A DNA stretch of 48,333 bases from CAYVXE01 sp964455375 (lineage in GTDB: Bacteria > Zhuqueibacterota > Zhuqueibacteria > Oceanimicrobiales > Oceanimicrobiaceae), in the NCBI GenBank assembly GCA_964455375.1, contig CAYVXE010000024.1:1-48333 (forward strand), read 5' to 3'. The position numbers and the translations under genes were made by a program. This document shows, one piece after another, positions 1 to 9,270 of the stretch. Position 1 is the stretch's first letter. Each line of letters opens with the position of its first letter. The notes under the pieces were generated by a model. It was not told the DNA's origin and made no database searches. It saw nothing but the letters and a program-made list of their open reading frames with translations.

Positions 1-10
1 TTAGAATGCC

Positions 11-64
11 ACGTGCGACGCACCTCCGAGGAGCGTCGCACGTCTCCACACGTCTCGCACGTCT
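11..64. repeat. GC-rich hairpin followed by three CACGTCT units
   Basis: ACGTGCGACGC (11-21) and GCGTCGCACGT (33-43) are perfect 11-bp inverted arms around an 11-nt centre. CACGTCT then occurs at 39-45, 49-55 and 58-64. The block is much richer in GC than the spacer that follows. It could be a REP-like repeat or the terminator stem of a gene to the left of the window. There is no T-run, so an ordinary intrinsic terminator is less likely. Confidence 0.6.
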
Positions 65-95
65 GAATAATTCCCATGAAACGATCCGATTGTTG

Positions 96-123
96 TTGAT
101 TATTGTTGCTGAGTTTATATACT
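96..123 (+). promoter_or_regulatory. Candidate sigma-70-type promoter for the bd-like oxidase
   Basis: TTGATT (96-101) and TATACT (118-123) are separated by 16 nt, close to the -35/-10 consensus. Transcription would begin near 130, leaving a leader of about 60 nt before the start at 194. This is the only good match in the upstream spacer; it is inferred from sequence only. Confidence 0.45.
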
Positions 124-193
124 TGATGTGGTGCTTTTGGGCTAATTGGGACTATTTAAAAATGTATCGATAAATGAATTCTGGAGGACAAAA

Positions 194-1756
194 ATGAATT
201 ACCCGGTCTGGGATGTCTCCTTTGGAGCTGGTATCCTGGTCGCGCTTGTTTCAATTACGCACGTGTTCGTTTCCCATTTTGCGGTGGGAGGCGGACTGTT
301 TTTGGTTTTAACGGAGAGGAAAGCGTACCGGGAAAACAACATGGGTTTACTGGACTGGCTGAAAAAGCACACGAAATTTTTCGTGTTGCTGACGGTCGTT
401 TTCGGCGCCGTGAGTGGCGTCGGTATCTGGTTTGTCATTAGCCTCACCAGTCCTTCGGGCACCAGTACACTTATTCACGCGTATGTCTGGGCCTGGGCGC
501 TGGAATGGGTTTTCTTTTTTCTGGAAATCACTGCATCTCTGTTGTATTTATACGGCTGGGAAAAGTTGGACCGGAAAACGCACGTTTGGTTTGGGTGGAT
601 TTATTTTCTGTGCGCTTTTGCCAGCATGGTCATTATCAACGGTATTATAACCTTTATGCTCACCTCCGGGAGCTGGGTTGAGAATCATGACTTCTGGGCC
701 GGCTTTTTTAACCCGACGTACTTCCCGTCGCTTTTTATCCGTTTTGCATTTTCATTAGCGCTCGCCGGGATTTATGCACTGATCACAGCCAGTTTGCAGA
801 AAGATTCTGATCTGAAGGGAAAACTTGTGAAATGGGGCGCCTCCTGGATTGTGCCGGCGTTCATCGTTTTACCTTTTATTGCAATGTGGTACATTCATAA
901 TATTCCTGCTGAAATGTGGGCCAGTTCTACAGGAGGCATGCCTACGGCGACTCGCAGTACCGGAATTATTTTGATATTTGCAAGCATAACCTTTGTGTTG
1001 AGCATTTTCGCTTTTATCCTGCCGAAAAAAGTAACCATTTTATTCAGTCTGCTTGTGTTTCTCTCAGCCTATTTTACCATGTGGGGATTTGAATTTATCC
1101 GGGAGTCCATTCGCAAACCGTACATCATTTCAAATTATATGTATGGCAACTCTCTTTACAAAACGCCTATGCCGGGAGATGGTGGTTTTACGGTGGAAAA
1201 TATCACCCGGGCCGGAGTTTTGAAAACGGCAAAATGGGTTCGGCATCGCACGATTACAGAAGAAAATAAATCGGAGGTGGGTCGTGAAATTTTCAGAGTT
1301 GAATGTCAGACCTGTCATACAGTGGATGCGTACAGAGGATTAAAAGGCCGCGTGGGGAAGCGGAATTGGGATGAAAGTACCATTTACAAAATGCTCGGTA
1401 GTCTGGACTTAATGTATAATGGCGTCATGCCGCCGTTTTCCGGAACGGAACAGGAAAGAGAGGCCCTGGCGCACTATATTTCCAGCATCAGTCCGGCAAA
1501 AGAAATTCCTGAATCCGAAATGACCGGTGAAATGGTTTTTAATCGGTACTGTGTTTCCTGCCACAAAGCGGATGCGAACGATGCGATCATCGGTGCTTTG
1601 AAAGAAGAAGATGAAGAAACTATCGAAGAACTTTTGGACGACCTGTCGGCCATGTATCTGCGAATGCCGGATTTGAAACTGACGCAACATGAAAGGACGG
1701 CCCTGGCAGAATGGATTCGTCGAAATTTTTCAGAAACCAGTAACGTAGGAGATTAA
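194..1756 (+). CDS. bd-superfamily oxidase subunit I-like protein with C-terminal dihaem cytochrome c domain
   Basis: Start at 194 is preferred over the upstream ATG at 146 because CTGGAGGA lies just before it; this gives 520 residues. The N-terminal two thirds is a multi-pass membrane domain resembling CydA: an early His in THVFVSH, the pair of Glu in ALEWVFFFLEITAS followed by LYGWEKL (compare FLEST..FGWDRL in CydA), and an R-x-P-Y motif where CydA has RQPW. The long Q-loop of quinol-oxidising CydA is not seen. Instead the C-terminus carries two haem c sites, CQTCH (371-375) and CVSCH (453-457). Members of the bd superfamily with fused cytochrome c domains (so-called OR-C types) are thought to take electrons from cytochrome c or another donor rather than quinol; that function is inferred here. 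The next gene, 2 nt away, is the partner subunit. The CydA relationship is quite sure, the substrate is not. Confidence 0.75.
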   Translation: MNYPVWDVSFGAGILVALVSITHVFVSHFAVGGGLFLVLTERKAYRENNMGLLDWLKKHTKFFVLLTVVFGAVSGVGIWFVISLTSPSGTSTLIHAYVWAWALEWVFFFLEITASLLYLYGWEKLDRKTHVWFGWIYFLCAFASMVIINGIITFMLTSGSWVENHDFWAGFFNPTYFPSLFIRFAFSLALAGIYALITASLQKDSDLKGKLVKWGASWIVPAFIVLPFIAMWYIHNIPAEMWASSTGGMPTATRSTGIILIFASITFVLSIFAFILPKKVTILFSLLVFLSAYFTMWGFEFIRESIRKPYIISNYMYGNSLYKTPMPGDGGFTVENITRAGVLKTAKWVRHRTITEENKSEVGREIFRVECQTCHTVDAYRGLKGRVGKRNWDESTIYKMLGSLDLMYNGVMPPFSGTEQEREALAHYISSISPAKEIPESEMTGEMVFNRYCVSCHKADANDAIIGALKEEDEETIEELLDDLSAMYLRMPDLKLTQHERTALAEWIRRNFSETSNVGD

Positions 1757-1758
1757 GC

Positions 1759-2877
1759 ATGGAACCGCAAATGTTTATTCCGGTGATTGATCCGATTCCG
1801 TTACCCGCGCCGTTTTGGTTGTTTAAACTGTTGCTCGTTGTAACATTTGTTCTGCATATAATCGCCATGAATTTTATGTTTGGTGGTGGAATCCTGGCTG
1901 CCTTTGCTAAATTTCGTCGGGGGCAGGGAGAAAATTATCAACGCTTGTTCCGGGATGTTACGCATACGGTGCCGTCGCTTTTGGCTGCCACCATTACCCT
2001 CGGCATTCCGCCGTTACTTTTTCTGCAGGTACTTTACGGCCAATATTTTTATACGTCCTCTGTCATTATGGCCTGGCCGTGGTTTTTCGTTGTCATTCTT
2101 ATTACCCTCGCGTATTACGGTTTTTATCTCGTCTCCTTTAAACAAAAATCCATGCCCGGCGCCGTTGGCTGGGTGTTGCTGAGTAGCATTTTATTGATAT
2201 TCATCGTTGGATTTATTTTCAGCAACAATGTGATGCTCATGTCATCGCCGGAAAAGTGGTCTGCAAAATATTTCGCCGATCCCAATGGTTGGAATTTGAA
2301 CCTGGATGAGCAAACCCTTATTCCGAGATTCCTGCATTTCTTTGTCGCTGCTATTGCGGTGGGGGGATTGTTCATTGCTTATTTGGGAATTTTTCGCTGG
2401 GAAAAAAATAATGTGTATGCACGCTTTCTGGTTAAATTCGGTGGCAAATCTTTTCTGTACCTGACAATGGTACAGTTTATGGTGGGGCTGTGGTTTCTGG
2501 TGAGTTTACCCGGAGAGAAGATGATGCTTTTTATGGGAGGAAATATGGTTGCGACGGTTGCGTTGCTATTGGGGATCATGGGTGGGCTGGCAGCGATTTT
2601 CATCATGTCCGACGCATTGCGTAACGATGATCCGCGCAAAGGGATCTATCTTTCGTCTGGAATTATTGCACTGGTGGTGATACTCATGACAACCATGCGT
2701 GAAATTCTGCGCGATGCCTATTTGGCAGACTATTTTAAACCGGCTCATTTTGCTATTCACACGCAATGGAGCGTAATGCTCATTTTCTTTGTGGCGTTCT
2801 TAGCCGGTATCGGACTCTGGATGACGATGATTAAGAAATATTTTTTCTCACCAAATTTAAGGGTGAAAATGAATTGA
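1759..2877 (+). CDS. Membrane partner subunit of the bd-like oxidase
   Basis: 372 residues, almost entirely hydrophobic, with roughly eight to nine membrane segments. Near the N-terminus it has LHIIAMNFMFGGG, which resembles the SHFAVGGG region of the first subunit, so the two may share a distant origin, as CydA-like pairs do. It has no CxxCH motif. GTAGGAG sits inside the end of the upstream gene and the two genes are 2 nt apart, implying translational coupling and one complex. I assign the role by context and weak similarity; no catalytic residue is clear. It could be a CydB-like or a second CydA-like (CydA-prime) subunit. Confidence 0.55.
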   Translation: MEPQMFIPVIDPIPLPAPFWLFKLLLVVTFVLHIIAMNFMFGGGILAAFAKFRRGQGENYQRLFRDVTHTVPSLLAATITLGIPPLLFLQVLYGQYFYTSSVIMAWPWFFVVILITLAYYGFYLVSFKQKSMPGAVGWVLLSSILLIFIVGFIFSNNVMLMSSPEKWSAKYFADPNGWNLNLDEQTLIPRFLHFFVAAIAVGGLFIAYLGIFRWEKNNVYARFLVKFGGKSFLYLTMVQFMVGLWFLVSLPGEKMMLFMGGNMVATVALLLGIMGGLAAIFIMSDALRNDDPRKGIYLSSGIIALVVILMTTMREILRDAYLADYFKPAHFAIHTQWSVMLIFFVAFLAGIGLWMTMIKKYFFSPNLRVKMN

Positions 2878-3243
2878 CCTGGAGAATTCCTAACGTAATA
2901 AACCACAATATTATTTGTGGCTGCAACGTCTTCAACAGGAAGGAAAGCAGATTGAGAAGAAGTGCAGTGCCTGAGTCGGCCTTGTCTTCCTTCCTGTAAA
3001 TTTCTTTATTCAACTTTTTCGCAACGATGTCGTTTGTTTTTTAGGTAAAAGCACCAGCCAATGCACTATCACCTGCGCAGTGATCGCGTAGTTGAAATGA
3101 CTGACCTCACTTCATTGGATTAAGCCACATTGCTGCTTCAAAAAAAATAATTGTATCCTTTTTGTCTTAGCTGCATCATATTTACAAACAATTTTGAATG
3201 ATTGTGCTGAAACCAAGATATAGAATTAACGAAGGAGCTCTTC
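2878..3243. other. Intergenic region with inverted repeats
   Basis: No credible gene in 366 nt. It holds a perfect 11-bp inverted repeat, ACAGGAAGGAA (2935-2945) and TTCCTTCCTGT (2987-2997), 41 nt apart. It also holds a short imperfect palindrome, ATCAC-N7-GTGAT, at 3068-3084, about 160 nt before the efflux operon. The first could be a REP-like or terminator structure for the oxidase genes. The second is a possible operator. Confidence 0.5.
3068..3084. promoter_or_regulatory. Possible operator palindrome upstream of the efflux operon
   Basis: ATCAC (3068-3072) and GTGAT (3080-3084) flank the self-complementary core TGCGCA. Such a short dyad is what many dimeric repressors bind. No regulator is encoded next to the operon apart from the small winged-helix protein at 10298, so the link is speculative. 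Confidence 0.25.
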
Positions 3244-4578
3244 ATGAAATATCCTAAATTAATGATATTTTTTACTCTGTTCGGAATGGCGCCTTTTGTC
3301 TTTTCTCAGGAAAACAATGTTCGGGCTTTATCTTTAAAAGAAGCATTGGAAATTGCCCGGGCAAAAAGTTACCAGGTGCTGATTGCTAAAAGTCAGGTGA
3401 AACATGCGCGGGGGCAGAGTCTCGAAAGTCTGAGTGGGTTTTTACCGAGATTGTCTATTTCTGAGAATTATGCGAAAACCAACGACCCGGTGAATGTCTT
3501 CGGGTTCAAACTGAAACAAGCTATTTTTGCACAGCAGGACTTCGCTTTGTCGTCGTTGAATAATCCGGATGCATTTGAAAATTTTACGACCTCATTCCAG
3601 ATTCAGCAGCCGGTATTGAATTTTGACGCGATTTTAGGAAAATCTGCTGCAGGATTGGCCGTTAAAGCTCGAAAAGAAGCTGCCAGGCGGGTTGAAGAAA
3701 CCATTTTACTTAATGTTAGAAAAGCATATTACGGTTTGATTTTGACAAATGAAAATGTGCGGGCATTTGAAAAAGCCGTGGCTTCGGCGCGTTCACATCG
3801 TGATAATGCCAAAGCTGCTTTCGAACAGGGATTGATCAACCAGGCGGACTATTTGGGTGCGGAAGTTCGTTTGGCTGAGCTTGAGGAACAGTTGATTACG
3901 GCCAAACATCAGGTCGCCAACACAAATGATGGATTGAAATTTCTCATGGGGTTGGAAGAGGAGAATACAACGCTTGTTCCGACGGATAGTTTGACCCTGC
4001 CGGATGGCTCGTCCCATAGCATGAAGCAAAAAAATCTCAGTGCGCTGCGCGCCGACTTAAGAGCCATTCGTTTTCAAACCAAGGCGGCTTCGAGAAATCT
4101 GTGGATGAAACGCAGCAGTTGGGTGCCCAGGTTGAATGCGTTTGGTACGGTGGAATGGAACGCGGCGGATGCGTTTAATAAAGGTAATTCCAGTTGGATT
4201 TACGGCGCACAGCTCCAGTGGAATTTCTTTGAGGGGTTTGGGAAATTTGGCCGCAGTAAACAAGCCGCAGCCAAAAAGGAAGAGGCGGAAATTCAACTTC
4301 GTCAAGCCAATGAAAAAGCAAAAATGGAAGTTCGTCAGGCGAAAAGGGGGATAACGGAAGCCGAAGGCCGGCTGGCTGTTTCGAAAACTGCGGTTAAACA
4401 GGCTGCCGAAAGCCTTCGCATTACGGAAGAACGATACAAGCAAGGGCTGGAAAAAACCTCTGATCTGCTGGATAAAGAAGCCGCTTACACCAACGCAAAT
4501 GTGCGGTTTTTAAAAGCAAAGTACGATTATAACGTGGCAAAGAGCCAGTTGCGTTATGCCCTGGGAATTGATGAGTAA
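3244..4578 (+). CDS. TolC-family outer-membrane efflux protein
   Basis: 444 residues, the usual TolC-family length. It starts with a signal peptide (MKYPKLMIFF..., hydrophobic core, likely cleavage after VFS). The mature part has the long amphipathic helices and internal duplication of OEP proteins: LSLKEALEIA near the N-terminus and a second helical hairpin with LDKEAAYTNANVRFLKAKYDYN at the C-terminus. AAGGAGC precedes the ATG. It would form the outer-membrane exit duct for the adaptor and RND permease encoded next, with which it makes a complete tripartite pump. The substrate cannot be read from this subunit. Confidence 0.9.
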   Translation: MKYPKLMIFFTLFGMAPFVFSQENNVRALSLKEALEIARAKSYQVLIAKSQVKHARGQSLESLSGFLPRLSISENYAKTNDPVNVFGFKLKQAIFAQQDFALSSLNNPDAFENFTTSFQIQQPVLNFDAILGKSAAGLAVKARKEAARRVEETILLNVRKAYYGLILTNENVRAFEKAVASARSHRDNAKAAFEQGLINQADYLGAEVRLAELEEQLITAKHQVANTNDGLKFLMGLEEENTTLVPTDSLTLPDGSSHSMKQKNLSALRADLRAIRFQTKAASRNLWMKRSSWVPRLNAFGTVEWNAADAFNKGNSSWIYGAQLQWNFFEGFGKFGRSKQAAAKKEEAEIQLRQANEKAKMEVRQAKRGITEAEGRLAVSKTAVKQAAESLRITEERYKQGLEKTSDLLDKEAAYTNANVRFLKAKYDYNVAKSQLRYALGIDE

Positions 4579-4612
4579 ATCAAACATGAAAAACAAATTG
4601 AGGAGAGTCGAA

Positions 4613-5698
4613 ATGATAAATCGTTTAGCCGGAATCTTACTTTCAGTATCCGTTTTTTTTCTCGTTGCCTGTGGAGGAGGTGAGAAGCCTGAAAGAGATT
4701 TGACCAAACCGGTATCGGTAAAAACCATCGTAGCAAAAGTGCAACCCGTAAGCTCCCAAACCAGTTATTCTGGTACTGTGGTACCGGTAGAACAGGTGCG
4801 GCTTTCAACCAAAATTATGGGATGGGTCGAAAAAATTAATTTTGCTGAAGGAGAGTCGTTCAAAAAAGGAGATACGCTCGTAAAGCTACGTAGCAAGGAT
4901 TTAGAAGCAAAACGAGCTCAGGCTGAAGCCGGAATTGCAGCAGCGACCGTGCATTTTCAAAACATGGAAACAAACCTAAAACGAATCGAAAGCCTGTTTG
5001 CAAAGAAAGCTGCAACACAGAAAGAGCTCGATGATATGCGTTCCGCCTATGCAGCGGCAAAAGCCCAGAAAATAACCACGGAAAAAATGAAAGTGGAGGT
5101 GGATGAAATTTTAAGATATTCCAATATTTCCGCACCTTTTGAAGGGATTGTGGGGCGTAAAATGGTGCAGGCAGGGGATATGGCAAATCCCGGCCAACCT
5201 ATTCTGCAAATTGAAAATCCCACCAAAATGAAAATTGTGGCAAAGGTTCCCGAAAGTGAAGTGGATGCATTGCGTTTGGGCATGCCGGTGTTTGTCACGG
5301 TTGGAGCCTCGAAAGCCGGAACCGCCGGTACACAATTACAGGGAACCATTGATAAGATTGTTCCGTCCGGCGACCCCATGAGCCGGCAGTTCGATATTCA
5401 AATACTTATGGACAATCGCGATGGCAGAATGAAATCCGGGATGTTTGCCCGGATATCCATTCGTCAGAATGATAATGCCAGCCTGTTGATTCCCGACAAT
5501 GCGATCATAAGACGGGGGCAACTGGTGGGAGTCTATGTGGTTAATGCAGAAAACAGAGCGATCCTGCGCTGGATTCGCACAGGTAGAGACTACGATGGTC
5601 AGACGGAAGTCCTCACGGGCATAAATCCCGGTGACCGCATCGTGGTAGAGGGTAAAAGTCAACTCTTGGATGGACAAAGTGTGGAGGTGACCCAATGA
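4613..5698 (+). CDS. RND efflux periplasmic adaptor (membrane fusion lipoprotein)
   Basis: The start at 4613 gives 361 residues and is chosen because AGGAGAG lies just upstream and the product then begins with a clean lipoprotein signal, lipobox LVAC with Cys20; upstream in-frame ATGs would spoil it. The sequence has the family layout: a beta-barrel/lipoyl half (YSGTVVPVEQVRLSTKIMG), a coiled-coil hairpin rich in Ala/Lys/Glu (about 95-150), the second lipoyl half (ISAPFEGIVGRK) and a C-terminal membrane-proximal domain (IPDNAIIRRGQ..V). It would bridge TolC and the RND permease in the periplasm. Its stop overlaps the permease start (ATGA). Confidence 0.9.
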   Translation: MINRLAGILLSVSVFFLVACGGGEKPERDLTKPVSVKTIVAKVQPVSSQTSYSGTVVPVEQVRLSTKIMGWVEKINFAEGESFKKGDTLVKLRSKDLEAKRAQAEAGIAAATVHFQNMETNLKRIESLFAKKAATQKELDDMRSAYAAAKAQKITTEKMKVEVDEILRYSNISAPFEGIVGRKMVQAGDMANPGQPILQIENPTKMKIVAKVPESEVDALRLGMPVFVTVGASKAGTAGTQLQGTIDKIVPSGDPMSRQFDIQILMDNRDGRMKSGMFARISIRQNDNASLLIPDNAIIRRGQLVGVYVVNAENRAILRWIRTGRDYDGQTEVLTGINPGDRIVVEGKSQLLDGQSVEVTQ

Positions 5699-8600
5699 AA
5701 GTCGGAATTGCAGGGCGCATCGCCAATGCATTTATCGATTCTAAGCTTACGCCTCTTCTTATGATTGCTGCGTTGATGATCGGTGTCTTTGCCACTTATC
5801 TCACGCCACGGGAGGAGGAACCTCAGATTGTTGTGCCGCTGGTTGATCTTTATGTCCCTTATCCCGGTGCAAGTGCAAAAGAAGTTGAAGAAAGAATCGC
5901 AAAACCTCTGGAAAAAATTATTACTGAAATCAATGGTGTTGAATATGTTTATTCTACATCTATGCCGAATTTTGCTTTGATAACGGTGCGTTACTTTGTC
6001 GGCGAAAATACCGAAGACAGTCTGGTGAAACTGTGGACTGTCATCTTGAAAAATATGGATAAGATGCCGGGTGGACAGATGATCTTGCCGCTTATGAAAT
6101 CGAAATCCATCGATGATGTTCCTGTATTGACCTTAACGCTCTGGAGTGAGCACTACGATGGGTATCAGTTGCGGCGTATCAGTGCGGAACTGGCGGATGA
6201 AATTAAAAAGATCAACAAAGTATCGGAAATTGAGTTGACCGGCGGCGCCAAAAGAAAAATCCGCATTATCCTGGAACAGGCTCAATTGCGCGCTTATCAT
6301 ATCGACCCGTTGCAAATAGCGCAGCAAATACAGGGAGCGAATCAAAATCTAACGGTTGGTAATTTTGAAACAGGGAATCAGGACTACCTTGTTGAGACCG
6401 GAGCATTTCTGGAAAATATCCAGGACGTAAAGAATCTCGTGGTCGGCGTTTTCGGGAATAATCCCGTTTACTTGAAAAACGTTGCCAGAATTGAAGACGG
6501 CCCGGAAGATCTGCAAAATTATGTTTTCTTTGGTCTCGGTGCAGCGAGCCGTAAAGAGTTGGTCGGTGATGGACAAGGTGTAAATGTCGAATATCCGGCG
6601 GTAACCATTTCCATTGCCAAACGTAAGGGTGCTGACGCCATGAAAGTGGCTGAGAAAATATTGGACAAAGTTCACGCTCTGAAAGGTCATCTCATTCCCG
6701 CTGATATTCATGTGACCGAAACGAGAGATTACGGCAAAACAGCGGCTGACAAAGTGGGAACATTGCTTGAACATTTACTCGCGGCAATTGTCGTGGTGAC
6801 GATTGTGGTCGCACTGTTTATGGGGTTTCGCGCCGGCATGGTGGTCTTTATGTCCGTGCCAATTACATTCGCCTTAACCCTTTTTGTCTATTACATGCTC
6901 GGTTACACATTGAACCGTGTGACGTTGTTTGCCCTGATTTTTGTGACCGGTATTGTGGTTGACGACTCCATTATCGTTGCGGAGAATGTGCACCGGCATT
7001 TTTCCATGCGCAGACTCCCGCCCCTTCAGGCTGCGGTGGGAGCCATCAATGAGGTGGGCAACCCGACTATTTTAGCGACTTTTACGGTTGTTGCCGCCAT
7101 GTTGCCGATGGCTTTTGTGTCCGGGCTCATGGGGCCGTACATGAGTCCCATGCCCATTGGTGCATCCCTGGCGACATTGTTTTCATTGTTGGTTGCACTC
7201 ATCGCTACGCCCTGGCTCGCGTACCGGTTTTTGAAGGCAGATGTGCATGAAAAGGAATATGTACTTGAGGAGACGACTATTTTCAAACTCTATCAGAAGA
7301 CCCTGGCGCCTCTGCTTGAAAATACGAAAAAAGCCTGGTTGGTTATCGGGGGTGGCACTCTGCTTCTTTTGATTTCTGTGAGTTTGCTGTTTCTGAAAGT
7401 TGTCGAAGTCAAAATGCTGCCGTTTGACAATAAAAGCGAATTCCAGGTTATTGTGGATATGCCGGAAGGCACCACGTTAGAACAGACCGCAAGTGTGACA
7501 AAAGACATTGCGAATTATCTGAAAAATGAACCTGAAGTTAAAGATTATCAATATTATGTGGGGACCAACGCCCCCATAAATTTCAACGGATTGGTGAGAC
7601 ATTACTACCTGCGGCGGGGAAATACAGTAGGAGACATTCAAGTCAATCTTGTAGAAAAAGAGGACCGCGATGCCCAGAGTCACGACATAGCAAAAAGGGT
7701 CCGGCCCGGGGTTCAGGAGATCGCTCGAAAGTATAACGCAAGGGTGAAAATCGCTGAAGTTCCGCCGGGCCCGCCCGTATTGGCCACTTTGGTGGCGGAA
7801 GTTTATGGCCCGGATTACAAGACTCAAATCGACGTTGCCCGGAAAATAAAATCTATTTTCGAAAATACACCGGGAGTTGTGGATATTGACTGGCTGGTTG
7901 AAGATGACCAGACGGTCTATAAAATGGTGGTGGATAAGGAAAAAGCTGCGCTGACAGGCGTAAATACCCAACAAATTGCTCAGACACTGCGAATTGCGCT
8001 TGCCGGTTCCGACGTTGGACTCCTGCATGATGAAAATGAACTTGAACCCGTTGGAATTCAATTGCGCCTGGACCGGAAGAATCGGTCTTCCATACGTGAT
8101 TTGAAAAATGTCTCGGTCATATCCAGAAACGGAAAGATGATTCCCATCGCCGATGTGGTGAAAGTAGAGAAAACCATCGAAGACAAAAGCATCTTTCGTA
8201 AAAACCTCAAGCGTGTGGTGTATGTTACCGGAAATGTAGCCGGCAAAGTGGAAAGCCCTGTTTACGCACTCCTTGAAATGGATAAAAAAATCGCTAAACT
8301 GGATTTTCCGGATGGCGTGCATATTAGCCCATTATATACGAAAGCACCGTTTCTTGAAGAAAAACCGGCTGTAAAATGGGATGGGGAATGGCAGATCACG
8401 TACGAAGTATTTCGCGACTTAGGGATCTCTTTTGGAATTGTTTTAATTATTATTTATATGCTAATTATTGGTTGGTTCCAGTCATTCAAAGTACCGCTGA
8501 TTATGATGGTTGCCATTCCATTGAGCCTGGTGGGCATCATTCCCGGTCACTGGATACACGGTGCGTTCTTTACGGCAACATCCATGATCGGTATGATTGC

Positions 8601-8916
8601 GTTGGCTGGAATTATGGTGCGTAACGGCATCTTACTGATCGATTTCATTCACATTAGACTCGAAGACGGTGTTCCGCTTAAGCAGGCCATCGTCGAAGCG
8701 GGTGCGGTGAGAACGCGTCCTATTCTGCTAACGGCAGGCGCGGTGGCAATCGGCGCGGTGGTCATTTTATTTGACCCGATTTTCCAGGGTCTCGCAATTT
8801 CACTGATGTGGGGAACGGTTGCTTCCACAGCCTTAACTCTGGGTATGGTGCCGTTGATTTACTATCTGGTTGAACGGAAAAACTATCCGGAATCCGAGGA
8901 CAAAAAGGATGCGTAA
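5695..8916 (+). CDS. RND-family efflux permease
   Basis: 1073 residues, standard for AcrB/CusA-type proton-driven permeases. Visible features: the N-terminal helix and TPREEEPQI, two large periplasmic loops, and the transmembrane proton-relay segment GIVVDDSIIVAENV with the Asp pair at 423-424. The second half repeats the architecture (GIMVRNGILLIDFIH). The start overlaps the adaptor stop by 4 nt, so the three pump genes form one operon. It has the general shape of heavy-metal or multidrug RND pumps; I see no clear CusA methionine relay. The PII-like genes directly downstream resemble the arrangement known for some CusABC-type metal pumps, making metal export a reasonable guess. Confidence 0.9.
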   Translation: MKVGIAGRIANAFIDSKLTPLLMIAALMIGVFATYLTPREEEPQIVVPLVDLYVPYPGASAKEVEERIAKPLEKIITEINGVEYVYSTSMPNFALITVRYFVGENTEDSLVKLWTVILKNMDKMPGGQMILPLMKSKSIDDVPVLTLTLWSEHYDGYQLRRISAELADEIKKINKVSEIELTGGAKRKIRIILEQAQLRAYHIDPLQIAQQIQGANQNLTVGNFETGNQDYLVETGAFLENIQDVKNLVVGVFGNNPVYLKNVARIEDGPEDLQNYVFFGLGAASRKELVGDGQGVNVEYPAVTISIAKRKGADAMKVAEKILDKVHALKGHLIPADIHVTETRDYGKTAADKVGTLLEHLLAAIVVVTIVVALFMGFRAGMVVFMSVPITFALTLFVYYMLGYTLNRVTLFALIFVTGIVVDDSIIVAENVHRHFSMRRLPPLQAAVGAINEVGNPTILATFTVVAAMLPMAFVSGLMGPYMSPMPIGASLATLFSLLVALIATPWLAYRFLKADVHEKEYVLEETTIFKLYQKTLAPLLENTKKAWLVIGGGTLLLLISVSLLFLKVVEVKMLPFDNKSEFQVIVDMPEGTTLEQTASVTKDIANYLKNEPEVKDYQYYVGTNAPINFNGLVRHYYLRRGNTVGDIQVNLVEKEDRDAQSHDIAKRVRPGVQEIARKYNARVKIAEVPPGPPVLATLVAEVYGPDYKTQIDVARKIKSIFENTPGVVDIDWLVEDDQTVYKMVVDKEKAALTGVNTQQIAQTLRIALAGSDVGLLHDENELEPVGIQLRLDRKNRSSIRDLKNVSVISRNGKMIPIADVVKVEKTIEDKSIFRKNLKRVVYVTGNVAGKVESPVYALLEMDKKIAKLDFPDGVHISPLYTKAPFLEEKPAVKWDGEWQITYEVFRDLGISFGIVLIIIYMLIIGWFQSFKVPLIMMVAIPLSLVGIIPGHWIHGAFFTATSMIGMIALAGIMVRNGILLIDFIHIRLEDGVPLKQAIVEAGAVRTRPILLTAGAVAIGAVVILFDPIFQGLAISLMWGTVASTALTLGMVPLIYYLVERKNYPESEDKKDA

Positions 8917-8964
8917 ACGAACAACCGGTTCGCAACAGAACCGTTTTAAATCGTGGAGAAAAAA

Positions 8965-9255
8965 ATGAAACAAATCACAATTTATTGCAGTGAAGCATTA
9001 ATCGAAGATATTCAACACATGCTTCATCATTACGATCTCGAAGGATTTATCCATGAACCTGGCATGGTGGCCACAAAGTTCAAACCGAAAGGCAGCTACG
9101 GCAAAGATATGTCCTGGCAGACGAATATCTTCATTGTATTTCCCGATGACAAACAATTAGAGGGCATTGTCGGTGAACTAAAGCACTATATAAATGCGTG
9201 TGCAATAGAACCCTGTTTACGAATTGTCGTGACGTCTGTCGATTTGATTTATTAA
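8965..9255 (+). CDS. PII-like small signalling protein (first of a pair)
   Basis: 96 residues using ATG 8965, with GTGGAG as ribosome site; the GTG at 8953 is less likely because it lies within that site. The pattern MKQITIYCSEALIEDIQHML...GF, then a variable loop and a C-terminal beta strand, fits the ferredoxin-like fold of the PII/CutA superfamily. The classical PII T-loop tyrosine and Walker-like motifs are not apparent. A PII-like group (called PII-NG) is known to sit beside CusABC-type pump genes. Position 48 nt after the RND permease suits a role in sensing or tuning the pump. Homology is inferred from pattern, so the assignment is moderate. Confidence 0.55.
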   Translation: MKQITIYCSEALIEDIQHMLHHYDLEGFIHEPGMVATKFKPKGSYGKDMSWQTNIFIVFPDDKQLEGIVGELKHYINACAIEPCLRIVVTSVDLIY

Positions 9256-9270
9256 TTGAGGAGAACCAAC

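Noticed and set aside
7477..8322. 281-codon minus-strand open frame
   Set aside because: Lies antisense inside the RND permease, whose protein is clearly conserved; composition typical of a shadow frame.
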